Source: JBAXPV01 sp037132075 (GTDB lineage: Bacteria > Bacteroidota > Bacteroidia > Bacteroidales > CAIXZF01). Taken from it: a stretch of 64,000 nt of DNA. The notes beneath the pieces are model-generated. The model was not told the origin of the DNA. It did not search any database and saw only the letters and a list, made by a program, of their open reading frames with translations. Location of the stretch: the NCBI GenBank assembly GCA_037132075.1, contig JBAXPV010000021.1, positions 1-64,000 of the forward strand, in the 5' to 3' direction. Numbering within the stretch: position 1 is the stretch's first letter; each line of letters starts with the position of its first letter. Shown here one piece after another: positions 8,699-17,125 of the stretch. Made by a program: the position numbers and the translations under genes.

Positions 8699-9814
8699 AT
8701 GCGCTTTAAAATACGTTTCCATTTTGCAGGAATCATTTTTGGCATGTACCACAATCCAGTGACAATTTTTCGCGTCACCCGGAAAATGCTGCAGATACGT
8801 CATCAATTCCTTCAGGGCCAAGAGATAAAAAAAATCGCATTCGTCGATGGCAAGTACTATTTCGATCTTTTCACACCCGCCTTTGGATCCCGGGCATTCA
8901 GGCATTTTATTGAAGGCGAGGCAAACCGGATAGCGCCGATTCCAGGGAAATTCAATCACTTTGCCAATATCTTCGTCGCGGTCACCAAAAGCTGTCCGCT
9001 GAATTGCCCCCATTGCCTCGAAGGCGATAGCCTGAACCAGCCTGACCTCCTGACGCTCGAAGACCTGAAGAAACTTTTTCAGAATATTGACAAGGTGGGG
9101 ACCGCACAAATACAGCTGACAGGCGGAGAACCACTTTTAAGACTTAACGACATCATTGAAATACTCAAAGCACATGGTAAAGAAACCGAGTTCTGGCTGT
9201 ACACATCAGGTTATAAACTAACTGCAAGCAGTGCTTTAACTCTAAAACAGGCAGGTCTTTCAGGTATCGCACTCAGCCTCGACCATTGGTCAGCTGAATC
9301 ACACAATAACTTTCGCGGAAACAAAGACTCCTTTCAATGGGTTGAAGAGGCTGTGCAATACGCCATGGAGGCAAAATTGGTCGTGGCACTGTCCATCTGT
9401 GTCAGCAGAGCCTTTGTCACCGAAGACAACCTCCTGTCTTACATAGAATTGGCCAAAGAATGGGGCGTCTCTTTTATCCAGCTCCTCGAACCCAAAGCCA
9501 GCGGCCGTTATGCCGGAAAGGATATCGAATTGAAGCCGGCACAGGAAAAGATACTCGAAGATTTCTTTCTTAAGATGAACTTCCATCCTGCTTACCACGA
9601 CTATCCCATCGTCACCTACCACGGCTATTACCAGCGCAAAGCGGGCTGCCTCTGTGCCGGCAGAAAGAGCTTCTATATTGATGCGGATGCAAATATCCAT
9701 GCCTGTCCTTTCTGCCGTGGCAAAATGGGCAGTGCGCTTGATGGCGACATCATAAAAATAACGATGGCCCTTCAATCGAAAGGCTGTTCCATGTATAAGG
9801 CTTTTCCTTCTTAG
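8699..9814 (+). CDS. Radical SAM protein with C-terminal Cys motif
   Basis: A 371-residue radical SAM enzyme from the ATG at 8699; alternatives are a TTG at 8657 or an ATG at 8744. The [4Fe-4S]/SAM motif is Cys99-x3-Cys103-x2-Cys106 in KSCPLNCPHCLEG, followed by LTGGEPLL (SAM-binding GGE). A C-terminal set of cysteines (GCLCAGR and HACPFCRGK, residues about 319-342) suggests an auxiliary SPASM-like cluster, as in enzymes acting on peptides or cofactors. No peptide-precursor gene lies next to it, so the substrate is unknown. It starts about 45 nt after yebC and may be cotranscribed with it. It converges with the POT transporter gene. Confidence 0.8.
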   Translation: MRFKIRFHFAGIIFGMYHNPVTIFRVTRKMLQIRHQFLQGQEIKKIAFVDGKYYFDLFTPAFGSRAFRHFIEGEANRIAPIPGKFNHFANIFVAVTKSCPLNCPHCLEGDSLNQPDLLTLEDLKKLFQNIDKVGTAQIQLTGGEPLLRLNDIIEILKAHGKETEFWLYTSGYKLTASSALTLKQAGLSGIALSLDHWSAESHNNFRGNKDSFQWVEEAVQYAMEAKLVVALSICVSRAFVTEDNLLSYIELAKEWGVSFIQLLEPKASGRYAGKDIELKPAQEKILEDFFLKMNFHPAYHDYPIVTYHGYYQRKAGCLCAGRKSFYIDADANIHACPFCRGKMGSALDGDIIKITMALQSKGCSMYKAFPS

Positions 9815-9859
9815 GTTTTTTTGAAGAAAAGCAGAATCATCGGTGCTTCGAAGCTGTCT

Positions 9860-11191
9860 CTAATCCCTTCCGTGCATATTGGCGAGCAGCCGCCTGGATA
9901 TCATGAAAACGACGAACGCCAATAAGATCATCACAACACCAAGTCCCCCAAAGACCATTCCTGCGCCTAAAGCATTGACAAAACCCACAAAGAAACCTCC
10001 GAAGAAATTCGCCAGGAAACTTGCCAGGAACCAGACACCAACAAACATTGAGATCATCTTGACCGGTGCCAGCTTCGTAACCATGGAAAGACCAATCGGG
10101 GAAATGCAGAGTTCTGCAATCGTATGGAAGAGATACGTAAACAAGAGCCAGTACATCCCAACTTTTGCCGTATCAGGCGCATGATCACCACCGCGTTGAA
10201 GAACGGCAGCCAACATAAAGAAGAAACCGACGCCAAGGAACAACATGGCAATGCCCATCTTGACAGGGGTTGACGGGTCTTTCCCCTTTTTACCCAAGGA
10301 CAGCCACAACCAGGAGAATAATGGAGATAAAGCAACTACAAAAAGCGGGTTGACACTCTGGAACCAGGTTGTCGGAATCTCCCAGCCCAACACAACCCTA
10401 TTGACATATCGCTCGGTGTAAAGGTTAAAAGAACCTCCGGCCTGTTCGTAGCCCATCCAGAAAAAAGTCACGAAAAATAAGAGCACAAAAATTACCGAAA
10501 TCCTGTCCTTTTCCTCTTTGGTCAATGGGGCCTTGACAACTTCGTTCTTTTTATCGATGCTGTGTTTGGTCACTTTGCCTAGATCACCCAGGAAACGGTT
10601 GGCAAAAATCATATAGATTACCAATCCCAAAGCCATGCCGGCACCTGCAGTAATAAAACCATAACGATAGCCGTATGTCCCGCCAAAGAAACCACAAAGG
10701 ATAGGCGCCAGGAAAACACCGGCATTAAACAGCATATAATAGATTGTAAAGGCACTGTCACGCCGTTTGTCACCCTGTTCATAAAGATCACCAACCATCG
10801 AAACGACAGTAGGTTTAAAGAAGCCATTCCCGATCACCAGGAAGGAGAGTCCTGTTACAAAAGACAAAAGACTGTCGTCGATGGCACAAGTAAAATGCCC
10901 GATCATGATAAAAAAACCGCCAATCAGCACAGAGCGGCGTTGCCCGATAAACCTGTCGGCCATATAACCGCCGATCAGGGGAAAGAGATAACAAAGTCCG
11001 GTAAAGATGCCATAGACCTGGCCCGCAGTGCCATCGCTCCATCCCATGCCACCCAGGTGGCTGCCTGCTGCATTTACCATGTACAGAATCAGGAAAGCAC
11101 GCATTCCGTAATAACTAAACCGCTCCCAGGAAGCAGTGAGCGCCAGCATATACAATGCAGGCGGTTGTTTCATCTTTACACTCTCAGCCAT
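9860..11191 (-). CDS. POT/PTR2 family proton-dependent oligopeptide transporter
   Basis: A 443-residue inner-membrane MFS protein of the POT family, importing di- and tripeptides with protons. The family signature appears as WERFSYYGMRAFLILYM near residues 22-38, and the second signature as GGYMADRFIGQRRS. About twelve hydrophobic segments are evident. The usual ExxERFxYYG motif has lost its first Glu (Ala20 here, in LTASWERFSYYG). That residue is implicated in proton coupling, so coupling may differ. The start is the ATG at 11189-11191. Confidence 0.9.
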   Translation of the reverse strand: MAESVKMKQPPALYMLALTASWERFSYYGMRAFLILYMVNAAGSHLGGMGWSDGTAGQVYGIFTGLCYLFPLIGGYMADRFIGQRRSVLIGGFFIMIGHFTCAIDDSLLSFVTGLSFLVIGNGFFKPTVVSMVGDLYEQGDKRRDSAFTIYYMLFNAGVFLAPILCGFFGGTYGYRYGFITAGAGMALGLVIYMIFANRFLGDLGKVTKHSIDKKNEVVKAPLTKEEKDRISVIFVLLFFVTFFWMGYEQAGGSFNLYTERYVNRVVLGWEIPTTWFQSVNPLFVVALSPLFSWLWLSLGKKGKDPSTPVKMGIAMLFLGVGFFFMLAAVLQRGGDHAPDTAKVGMYWLLFTYLFHTIAELCISPIGLSMVTKLAPVKMISMFVGVWFLASFLANFFGGFFVGFVNALGAGMVFGGLGVVMILLAFVVFMISRRLLANMHGRD

Positions 11192-11243
11192 ATGACTTCT
11201 TATTTTGTGGCTAATGTATAAATTTCCGGTTTACATTCACAAA

Positions 11244-12001
11244 TCGGATATTTACACGTTCGTATTTACGTATTGTCTGTATTATCATAACCGAAGTAAT
11301 AATGTGGCTATCGGCGATTCTGCGCTTTTTAATAATGGCTTCGGTACTGTTAATATTTATGAGGCAGTCAGTAGCACTGCTGTCTGGTCAAAAGCACTGT
11401 ATATGAACACCACTGTTACGACAACACCGCAAATGGTTTTAATGCCTTGTATACCAACCTTTCATGATACTCAAATACTGCCTATGGTTACCGTGCACAT
11501 TACACCAACCTGAGCGGAAATAGCAATACGGCTGTCAGCTATAACGCCAATGTTTTCTCCGGAGCGCTCACCAATGCCACGTATATTGGCAGCGGTGCTT
11601 CAGTTTCAGCGAGCAATAAAGTAGTAATTGGCAACACCTCGGTAACCTCTATTGGTGGGCAGGTGGGCTGGTCAACTTATTCGGACAAACGACTGAAAAC
11701 CAATATTAACGAAAGCCAATTGGGCTTGAACTTTGTCATCAAACTGAAACCGGTTTCTTACAATTATTTAGCAGAAGGTCAAAGTGGCATCCAATATACC
11801 GGTTTGATCGCTCAAGATGTCGAAAGCAGCCTCACAGAGCTTGGACTTAAGTTCAGCGGCCTCGACAAGCCGAAAAACGAGGACGATTTTTATAGCCTGC
11901 GGTATGCCGAGTTTACGGGTCCTCTCATTAAAGCCATCCAGGAACAGCAAAAGTTAATAGAAGATCTTCAGCAACAGATCAATGAATTGAAGTCTAAATA
12001 G
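11244..12001 (+). pseudogene. Decayed tail-fibre-like protein with C-terminal S74 (endosialidase chaperone) domain
   Basis: Remnant of a secreted tail-fibre-domain protein. Frame 3 reads YYHNRSNNVAIGDSALF and SKALYMNTT, the xAxGxxALxxN head-type repeats, then loses register: a single base is missing near 11415 and the repeats resume in frame 2 (YDNTANGFNALYTN) from 11417. A TGA at 11465-11467 replaces what should be a Gly codon, after which the frame stays open through NTAVSYNANVFS and the S74 peptidase/chaperone domain (YSDKRLKTNI ... QYTGLIAQDVE ... coiled-coil tail) to the stop at 11999. No signal peptide or start lies upstream of about 11244, so the 5' part is also lost. A GTG at 11663 could in principle start the S74 domain alone, but nothing supports its use. 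Confidence 0.8.
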
Positions 12002-12016
12002 ACATCGAATAATCCA

Positions 12017-12024
12017 TATATTTG
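12017..12024 (+). promoter_or_regulatory. -7 promoter element of the dockerin/cohesin gene
   Basis: TATATTTG matches TAnnTTTG exactly, 23 nt before the ATG at 12048. An AAAGGA stretch lies just before the start codon. No clear -33 element. Confidence 0.4.
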
Positions 12025-12047
12025 TAAAAAATATAACAAAAAAGGAT

Positions 12048-13442
12048 ATGACAAAAAATACATATATCTTACTGTTGATTGTAATTATTTGCCTGGGGGG
12101 ATCAAAAGTTAAAGGACAGTATACAAGTCCTGAAGTCATTGCAACAGCAGGCGATTTCTTCAGTAATGCCACTGTTTCTATCAGCTGGACCTTAGGGGAA
12201 ATCACTACAGAAACATTTACCGGAAGCAACGTAGCGCTGACCCAGGGCTTTCAGCAACCTACCGGCAGACTGACAGTAAGCGGGCAATTGACCTACAAGA
12301 ATACGGTCAGTACACCCGTGAGCAACACCAAAGTTTACCTGAGAACTTTTGCTGGAACAATCGTGGATTCTGCTATCACTGCCAGCAATGGCAATTTCCA
12401 GTTTTATGACACACCCGCGGGTACTTATAAATTTAAGGTGACGGTCACAAAAACATGGGGAGGCGTTAATTCCACAGATGCCTTATTGGTGTCAAAACAC
12501 TATGTAATGCTTGCTTTGCTTACAGGCCTTAACAAATCAGCTGCTGATGTTAACAATTCAGGCTTTATCAATAGTCTGGATGCATTGATTATTGCCAAGC
12601 GATTTACAGGAATTATCAGCACATTTTCGCTCCCCGACTGGCTCTATAGCGCAGACACCATCATCCTTGGCTCCAGCCCTGTAGTTCATAATCTTAAATC
12701 TATATGCTCCGGGGATGTCAATGGTTCTTATATTCCTGCATTAAAATTACACAAAAACATTGATTTTACATATGAAGGCGAAATCCAGGGTCAAGCCGGA
12801 AAAGACATCACAGTTCCGCTTAAAGCTACTGAGAACACACAGCTTGGCGCCATATCCCTCGTTGTAAACCTCGGAGAACAGGCGATTCAAATTAAAAATG
12901 TGGAGATGCCTGCCAACAATGGAACCCTTCAATATTATGTTATAGGTAATCAACTCAGGATCTCCTGGTATTCTACAATCCCGCTGAATATTGAAAAAGA
13001 TGAACCCGTATTTTTCATAAAACTGACTTCCCAACAACCAACGAAAGAAGGTGGAGCAGCCATACAGTTCAGTTTAACTGATGAATCAGAAATTGCTGAT
13101 CCCGAAGGATTAAAATGGCATTATCAAAACTGGAGTATCCCTTCACTAACATTTGGGTCTGAATCGAACAAGCATCTCTTCACTGACCTCCTGCCCAATC
13201 CTTTTTCAAGTAATACACAATTGCTTTACAATCTATCCGAACCAGCCGATGTTCGTTTTACTGTGCTAAACACACTGGGTCAGGTGATTAAGACAAATCA
13301 ATTGGGAAACCAAACAGAAGGTCCCCATACTTTCACCTTTGATGGAAGTCAGCTTTCACAGGGAATATATTTTGGGCGTATTGATGTGATTGGGAAACAA
13401 GGACCTCAGTTTGAGATGAAGAGAATGGTCATTGCACGATAA
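12048..13442 (+). CDS. Secreted dockerin- and cohesin-containing protein with T9SS type A sorting domain
   Basis: A 464-residue exported protein with a signal peptide (about residues 1-23). An N-terminal module contains EVIATAGDFFSNATVSISWT, a block common in Bacteroidota secreted proteins. A carboxypeptidase-regulatory-like beta domain (about 75-125) follows. A dockerin-like double repeat (about 140-190) includes the calcium-loop sequence DVNNSGFINSLDAL. A cohesin-like beta domain spans about 245-345. The type IX C-terminal sorting domain (about 380-464) starts at LLPNPFSS and ends KRMVIAR, so the mature protein is predicted on the surface or released. It directly follows the decayed tail-fibre gene; such proteins often occur in tandem families. 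Dockerin plus cohesin need not mean a cellulosome; no enzyme domain is present. Function unknown. Confidence 0.82.
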   Translation: MTKNTYILLLIVIICLGGSKVKGQYTSPEVIATAGDFFSNATVSISWTLGEITTETFTGSNVALTQGFQQPTGRLTVSGQLTYKNTVSTPVSNTKVYLRTFAGTIVDSAITASNGNFQFYDTPAGTYKFKVTVTKTWGGVNSTDALLVSKHYVMLALLTGLNKSAADVNNSGFINSLDALIIAKRFTGIISTFSLPDWLYSADTIILGSSPVVHNLKSICSGDVNGSYIPALKLHKNIDFTYEGEIQGQAGKDITVPLKATENTQLGAISLVVNLGEQAIQIKNVEMPANNGTLQYYVIGNQLRISWYSTIPLNIEKDEPVFFIKLTSQQPTKEGGAAIQFSLTDESEIADPEGLKWHYQNWSIPSLTFGSESNKHLFTDLLPNPFSSNTQLLYNLSEPADVRFTVLNTLGQVIKTNQLGNQTEGPHTFTFDGSQLSQGIYFGRIDVIGKQGPQFEMKRMVIAR

Positions 13443-13547
13443 TACGAAAAGACATTGACTCATTAAGAGTATCACATTGGATATGTGTATATTGGTGAAA
13501 TTAATACCTCGAAAATAAATATCCATATAAATATGGCATATTTATTG

Positions 13548-13555
13548 TACCTTTG
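13548..13555 (+). promoter_or_regulatory. -7 promoter element of the DEAD-box helicase gene
   Basis: TACCTTTG matches TAnnTTTG exactly, 56 nt before the ATG at 13612. The 169-nt gap after the previous gene holds nothing else I can identify. Confidence 0.4.
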
Positions 13556-13611
13556 TGCCCTTAACACCAGAATATTCTTTTTCCAAAAAATCTTCTGCCT
13601 AACAACAATTC

Positions 13612-14868
13612 ATGCCCTTTCAATCATTGCGCATCATAGATCCTATTCTTAGATCTTTAAAAGAAGAAGGCTACACCACCCCAACACCAATCCAGAAAGA
13701 AGCGATTCCAATCATACTTCAAGGCACCGACCTCCTCGGCTGTGCCCAGACGGGTACCGGAAAAACAGCAGCCTTTGCCATTCCAATACTTCAGTTATTA
13801 AGTGCCAAACACCCCAACGACAAACGACGTAAAATCAAGAGTCTAATTGTCACCCCAACCCGGGAATTAGCCCTGCAAATCGGCGAAAGCTTTAGCACAT
13901 ACGGGAAGTATACAGGCTTGACCAATACCGTCGTCTTCGGCGGGGTCAACCAAAATCCCCAAACCAGCATCTTACAGCGTGGTGTCGACATCCTTGTCGC
14001 CACACCTGGCCGACTGCTCGACCTCATGACACAAGGCTTTATCAGCCTTAGAGACGTCGAATTCTTCGTCCTCGACGAAGCTGACCGCATGCTCGACATG
14101 GGTTTCATCCATGACGTAAAAAAGATCATCGCAGCCTTACCTCACCAAAGACAATCGCTGTTTTTCTCAGCTACCATGCCACCAGAGATCGTAAAACTCG
14201 CTGGCTCTATCCTGAAAAATCCTGTAAAAGTAGAAGTAACCCCTTCTGCCTCAACAGTTGACATCATTCAACAATATATTTTCTTTGTCGACAGGGGGAA
14301 TAAAAACGCCCTCCTCGTCAACATCCTGGAAAACGACAACATCAAAACCGCACTTGTCTTTACGCGTACCAAACATGGTGCCGATAAAGTCGTGAAGGTT
14401 TTGGAGAAACACAACATCCGTGCAGAAGCCATCCATGGCAACAAAGCGCAAAATGCCCGTGTTCGTGCCTTGACAAACTTCAAAGCCCAAACAACCCGGG
14501 TTCTCGTCGCCACCGACATCGCCGCACGCGGCATCGACATCGACGAACTTGAGTTTGTCATCAACTTCGAAATGTCAAACATCGCCGAAACCTACGTCCA
14601 TCGTATCGGCCGTACCGGCAGAGCCGGAGCCAAAGGCACCGCAATATCTTTCGTTGACGCTGAAGAAAAAGCCTATCTCAAAGACATCGAGAAACTGATC
14701 GGGAAAAGAATTCCCGTCATCGATGACCATCCCTTTCCACTCATGGATCACAACCCGCCAAAAGCGCCCAAACGGGAGCCTCGCGAACGAAACGCCTCAG
14801 GGCACTCACGGCCGAAAACGGCTGTGGCGGCTGGGAAGCGGAGGAGCTTTTCGAAGAGCAGAAATTAA
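13612..14868 (+). CDS. rhlE: DEAD-box RNA helicase, RhlE-like
   Basis: A 418-residue ATP-dependent RNA helicase. All core motifs are visible in order: the Q motif (TPTPIQKEAIP), motif I AQTGTGKT, Ia PTRELALQI, Ib TPGRLLDL, II DEADRMLD, III SATMP, V ATDIAARGIDI and VI HRIGRTGRAG. The C-terminal tail is basic (RSFSKSRN) and probably binds RNA. RhlE-type enzymes act in ribosome assembly, RNA turnover and cold adaptation. The RhlE symbol is a best subfamily guess. The stop codon TAA lies inside the end of an inverted repeat element. Confidence 0.9.
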   Translation: MPFQSLRIIDPILRSLKEEGYTTPTPIQKEAIPIILQGTDLLGCAQTGTGKTAAFAIPILQLLSAKHPNDKRRKIKSLIVTPTRELALQIGESFSTYGKYTGLTNTVVFGGVNQNPQTSILQRGVDILVATPGRLLDLMTQGFISLRDVEFFVLDEADRMLDMGFIHDVKKIIAALPHQRQSLFFSATMPPEIVKLAGSILKNPVKVEVTPSASTVDIIQQYIFFVDRGNKNALLVNILENDNIKTALVFTRTKHGADKVVKVLEKHNIRAEAIHGNKAQNARVRALTNFKAQTTRVLVATDIAARGIDIDELEFVINFEMSNIAETYVHRIGRTGRAGAKGTAISFVDAEEKAYLKDIEKLIGKRIPVIDDHPFPLMDHNPPKAPKREPRERNASGHSRPKTAVAAGKRRSFSKSRN

Positions 14869-15026
14869 GGATGAAGGATGAACAATGAAGGATGAAGAGA
14901 AGTATTGAAGAGTGAAGTCCACACTTCAAACTTCTCTTCAAAACTTCAACCTTCTCTCTAAAACTTCAACCTTCACTTCAGAAGTTCAAATCTCTTCATT
15001 GCTCATCCTTCATACTTCATCCCTTA
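14866..15026. repeat. Imperfect inverted-repeat element, copy 1 (GGATGAA-rich hairpin)
   Basis: A roughly 160-nt low-complexity element with purine-rich left arm (repeats of GAAGGATGAA) and complementary pyrimidine-rich right arm (CTTCATTGCTCATCCTTCAT). It starts TAAGGATGA and ends CATCCCTTA. The first TAA is the stop of the helicase gene and the last TTA is the complement of the stop of the ABC-F gene. RNA from either strand would fold into a long hairpin, so it probably works as a bidirectional terminator between convergent genes. A second copy lies at 16711-16860. Confidence 0.75.
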
Positions 15027-16640
15027 CGAAGTATAAAGTCCGTCCCTCAACTCCTTCAGCCTACCGTCACTAATATAATCGTCATAATCCATCAGCTTGT
15101 CAATCACGCCAAGTGGCCCCATTTCGATGATACGGTTACAGATGGTTTGGATAAACAGGTGATCATGGGAACTCATCAGGATGTTTCCTTTAAATTTCAC
15201 AAGCGTATTGTTAAACGCCTGAATGGATTCGAGATCCAGGTGATTCGTCGGTGTATCGAGCATCATCACGTTGGCGTTTCGGATCATCATACGGGCAATC
15301 ATACACCGCACTTTTTCACCACCGGATAATACGCTGGCTTTTTTATAAATCTCTTCTCCTCCGAATAACATCTTTCCAAGGTATCCCCTGAGAAATAGCT
15401 CAGTGGTATCCTCCGAATACTGCCCGAGCCAGTCGACCAGACTCATGTCGGTTTGAAACAAATGTTCGTATTCCAGGGGCAAATAGGCTTTCATAATGGT
15501 CTGGCCCCAGGTAAAAGTCCCGCTATCTTGCTCCTGGTGACCTTTGAGTATCTCGAATAAAGCCGTCATGGCCCTGGTATTCCGGGAAAGAAAGACAACT
15601 TTATCATCTTTCTGAAGGGTGAAGCTCAAGTCTTTGAACAAGATTTCGCCATTCAGGCTCTTACTCAGACCTTTGACTTCCAGGATATTGTTCCCAGGCT
15701 CACGTCCTGGCGTAAAGATGATGCCGGGATATTTACGTGTAGATGGCTTTATCTCTTCAAAGTTGAGTTTCTCGATCATCTTCTTCCTGCTGGTTGTCTG
15801 TTTCGACTTAGAAGCATTCGCACTGAAGCGGGCAATAAACTCGAGCAGTTCTTTCTTACGGTCTTCAGCCTTTTTATTCTGAGTCTGCGCCTGGCGAAGT
15901 GCCAGCTGACTTGACTCATACCAGAAAGTATAATTCCCGGGAAACTGCTGAACCTTGCCAAAGTCGATATCGACGATATGAGTACAGATAGAATCTAAAA
16001 AGTGCCTGTCATGGGAGACCACGAGCACCGTATTTTCGAAATCGGCCAGGTAACTCTCGAGCCAGTTTACCGTTTCGAGGTCAAGGTCATTGGTTGGCTC
16101 ATCAAGCAGGAGGTTATCCGGTTTGCCAAAGAGAGCCTGGGCAAGGAGAACTTTCACTTTCTCTTTACCGCTGAGTTCGCTCATAAGCTTTTGATGAAGG
16201 TATTCTTTGATTCCCAGTCCGCTCAACAGGTTCGCAGCATCACTCTCGGCATTCCAGCCATCCATTTCTGCGAATTTCTCCTCCAGTTCTGAAGCACGAT
16301 GACCGTCCTTTTCAGTAAAGTCGGTCTTGGCATAGATTTCATCCTTCTCATTCATGATGGCCCACAATTCGGAATGTCCCATCAAAACCGTATTCAATAC
16401 TGTGAAATCATTGAACTCAGAGTGATTCTGTTTCAGCACTGAAAGACGTTCATGAGCACCAAAAGACACATTTCCTTTGGTATTCTGAACCTCGCCATAG
16501 AGCATTTTTAAAAAAGTAGACTTCCCGGCACCATTGGCGCCGATGATGCCATAGCAGTTACCCGGGGTAAATTTCATATTGACATCCTGAAAGAGGATAC
16601 GTTTTCCAAACTGAATTCCCAGATCTGAGACTGTAATCAT
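15024..16640 (-). CDS. ABC-F family ATPase, YbiT-like, with degenerate second nucleotide site
   Basis: A 538-residue soluble protein with two ABC domains and no membrane segments, as in ABC-F translation factors that act at the ribosomal E site. NBD1 has an intact Walker A (GANGAGKST, about 35-43), a signature variant LSGKEKVKVL and Walker B LLLDEPTNDLD. NBD2 has no Walker A: the region reads VVFLSRNTRAMTALFEIL. Its Walker B is MLDTPTNHLD, lacking the catalytic Glu, while its signature LSGGEKVRCM is intact. So only the composite site pairing NBD1 Walker A with the NBD2 signature should hydrolyse ATP. The basic linker (about 245-290) is the ABC-F hallmark. I believe this asymmetry is shared by Bacteroidota homologues. 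Confidence 0.9.
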   Translation of the reverse strand: MITVSDLGIQFGKRILFQDVNMKFTPGNCYGIIGANGAGKSTFLKMLYGEVQNTKGNVSFGAHERLSVLKQNHSEFNDFTVLNTVLMGHSELWAIMNEKDEIYAKTDFTEKDGHRASELEEKFAEMDGWNAESDAANLLSGLGIKEYLHQKLMSELSGKEKVKVLLAQALFGKPDNLLLDEPTNDLDLETVNWLESYLADFENTVLVVSHDRHFLDSICTHIVDIDFGKVQQFPGNYTFWYESSQLALRQAQTQNKKAEDRKKELLEFIARFSANASKSKQTTSRKKMIEKLNFEEIKPSTRKYPGIIFTPGREPGNNILEVKGLSKSLNGEILFKDLSFTLQKDDKVVFLSRNTRAMTALFEILKGHQEQDSGTFTWGQTIMKAYLPLEYEHLFQTDMSLVDWLGQYSEDTTELFLRGYLGKMLFGGEEIYKKASVLSGGEKVRCMIARMMIRNANVMMLDTPTNHLDLESIQAFNNTLVKFKGNILMSSHDHLFIQTICNRIIEMGPLGVIDKLMDYDDYISDGRLKELRDGLYTS

Positions 16641-16691
16641 TTAATTTTGTGTTATTTATGGACAAAGATGACCTGAAAGTGAAAATGGCTG

Positions 16692-16699
16692 CAAAGGTA
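16692..16699 (-). promoter_or_regulatory. -7 promoter element of the ABC-F gene
   Basis: The minus strand reads TACCTTTG, an exact TAnnTTTG match, about 52 nt upstream of the ABC-F ATG (16638-16640). Confidence 0.4.
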
Positions 16700-16710
16700 C
16701 AACTTTTTAT

Positions 16711-16860
16711 TAAGGATGAGGGATGAAATATGAAGGATGAAGTTTTGAAGTTGAAGTTCAACCTTCAAACTTCTCCTTAACACTTCATACTTCACTTCAA
16801 AATCTAAACCTTCTCTTCATTGTTCATCCTTCATTGTTCATCCTTCATTATTCATCCTTA
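16711..16860. repeat. Imperfect inverted-repeat element, copy 2 (GGATGAA-rich hairpin)
   Basis: A 150-nt second copy of the element at 14866-15026, in the same orientation: it starts TAAGGATGAGGGATGAA and ends TTCATTATTCATCCTTA, with complementary ends TAAGGATGA/TCATCCTTA. The two copies bracket the ABC-F gene. This copy sits upstream of that gene and upstream of the hicA remnant. Confidence 0.75.
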
Positions 16861-16867
16861 TTATCAT

Positions 16868-16875
16868 TACCTTTG
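16868..16875 (+). promoter_or_regulatory. -7 promoter element upstream of the hicA remnant
   Basis: TACCTTTG matches TAnnTTTG exactly, 36 nt before the hicA ATG. With only 4 nt between the hicA stop and the next gene, this promoter may now mainly serve the PepSY-like gene. Confidence 0.4.
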
Positions 16876-16911
16876 TTTACCAAGTATTCATCATCCTTAA
16901 TATTCTATTTA

Positions 16912-17121
16912 ATGACCCGCTTACCCTCCTCAAAAAAGCTGGTTGATGTATTAAAAGTCCATGGTTTTTATTTTGTGAGCTAAGGAGGCAGTCATCAGAA
17001 ATTCACCAATGGCACACTTACTGTTATTATTACAGCTCCACGAAAAGAGATCCCAATTGGCACTCTTAGATCTATTAGCAGACAATCAGGGATATTAATT
17101 GAAGAGTTTCTGAATATTTAG
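16912..17121 (+). pseudogene. hicA: hicA-type toxin gene interrupted by an in-frame stop
   Basis: The frame from the ATG at 16912 reads MTRLPSSKKLVDVLKVHGFY then FVS, stop (TAA at 16981-16983, codon 24), then GGSHQKFTNGTLTVIITAPR, KEIPIGTLRSISRQSGILIE and EFLNI, stop. Ignoring the TAA, this is a complete 69-codon HicA/YcfA mRNA interferase: GF near residue 18, the catalytic GSH box, and the EIPxGTLRSIxRQSGI C-terminal helix. TAA most simply derives from CAA (Gln), a common residue there. No hicB antitoxin is visible on either side; the next gene, 4 nt downstream, is a PepSY-like protein. I infer a dead orphan toxin. Confidence 0.82.
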
Positions 17122-17125
17122 ATAG

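Noticed and set aside
11663..12001. S74 domain as a separate intact gene from a GTG
   Set aside because: The reading frame continues upstream through related repeat sequence to 11417, so it is the tail of a broken larger gene.
12048..13442. Cellulosome scaffold component
   Set aside because: Only one cohesin-like and one dockerin-like module with a T9SS tail, and no dockerin-bearing enzymes nearby.
14866..16860. Short repeated words GAAGGATGAA and CTTCATCC as a possible CRISPR array
   Set aside because: Repeats are adjacent without unique spacers of constant length and form two hairpin elements; no cas gene is present.
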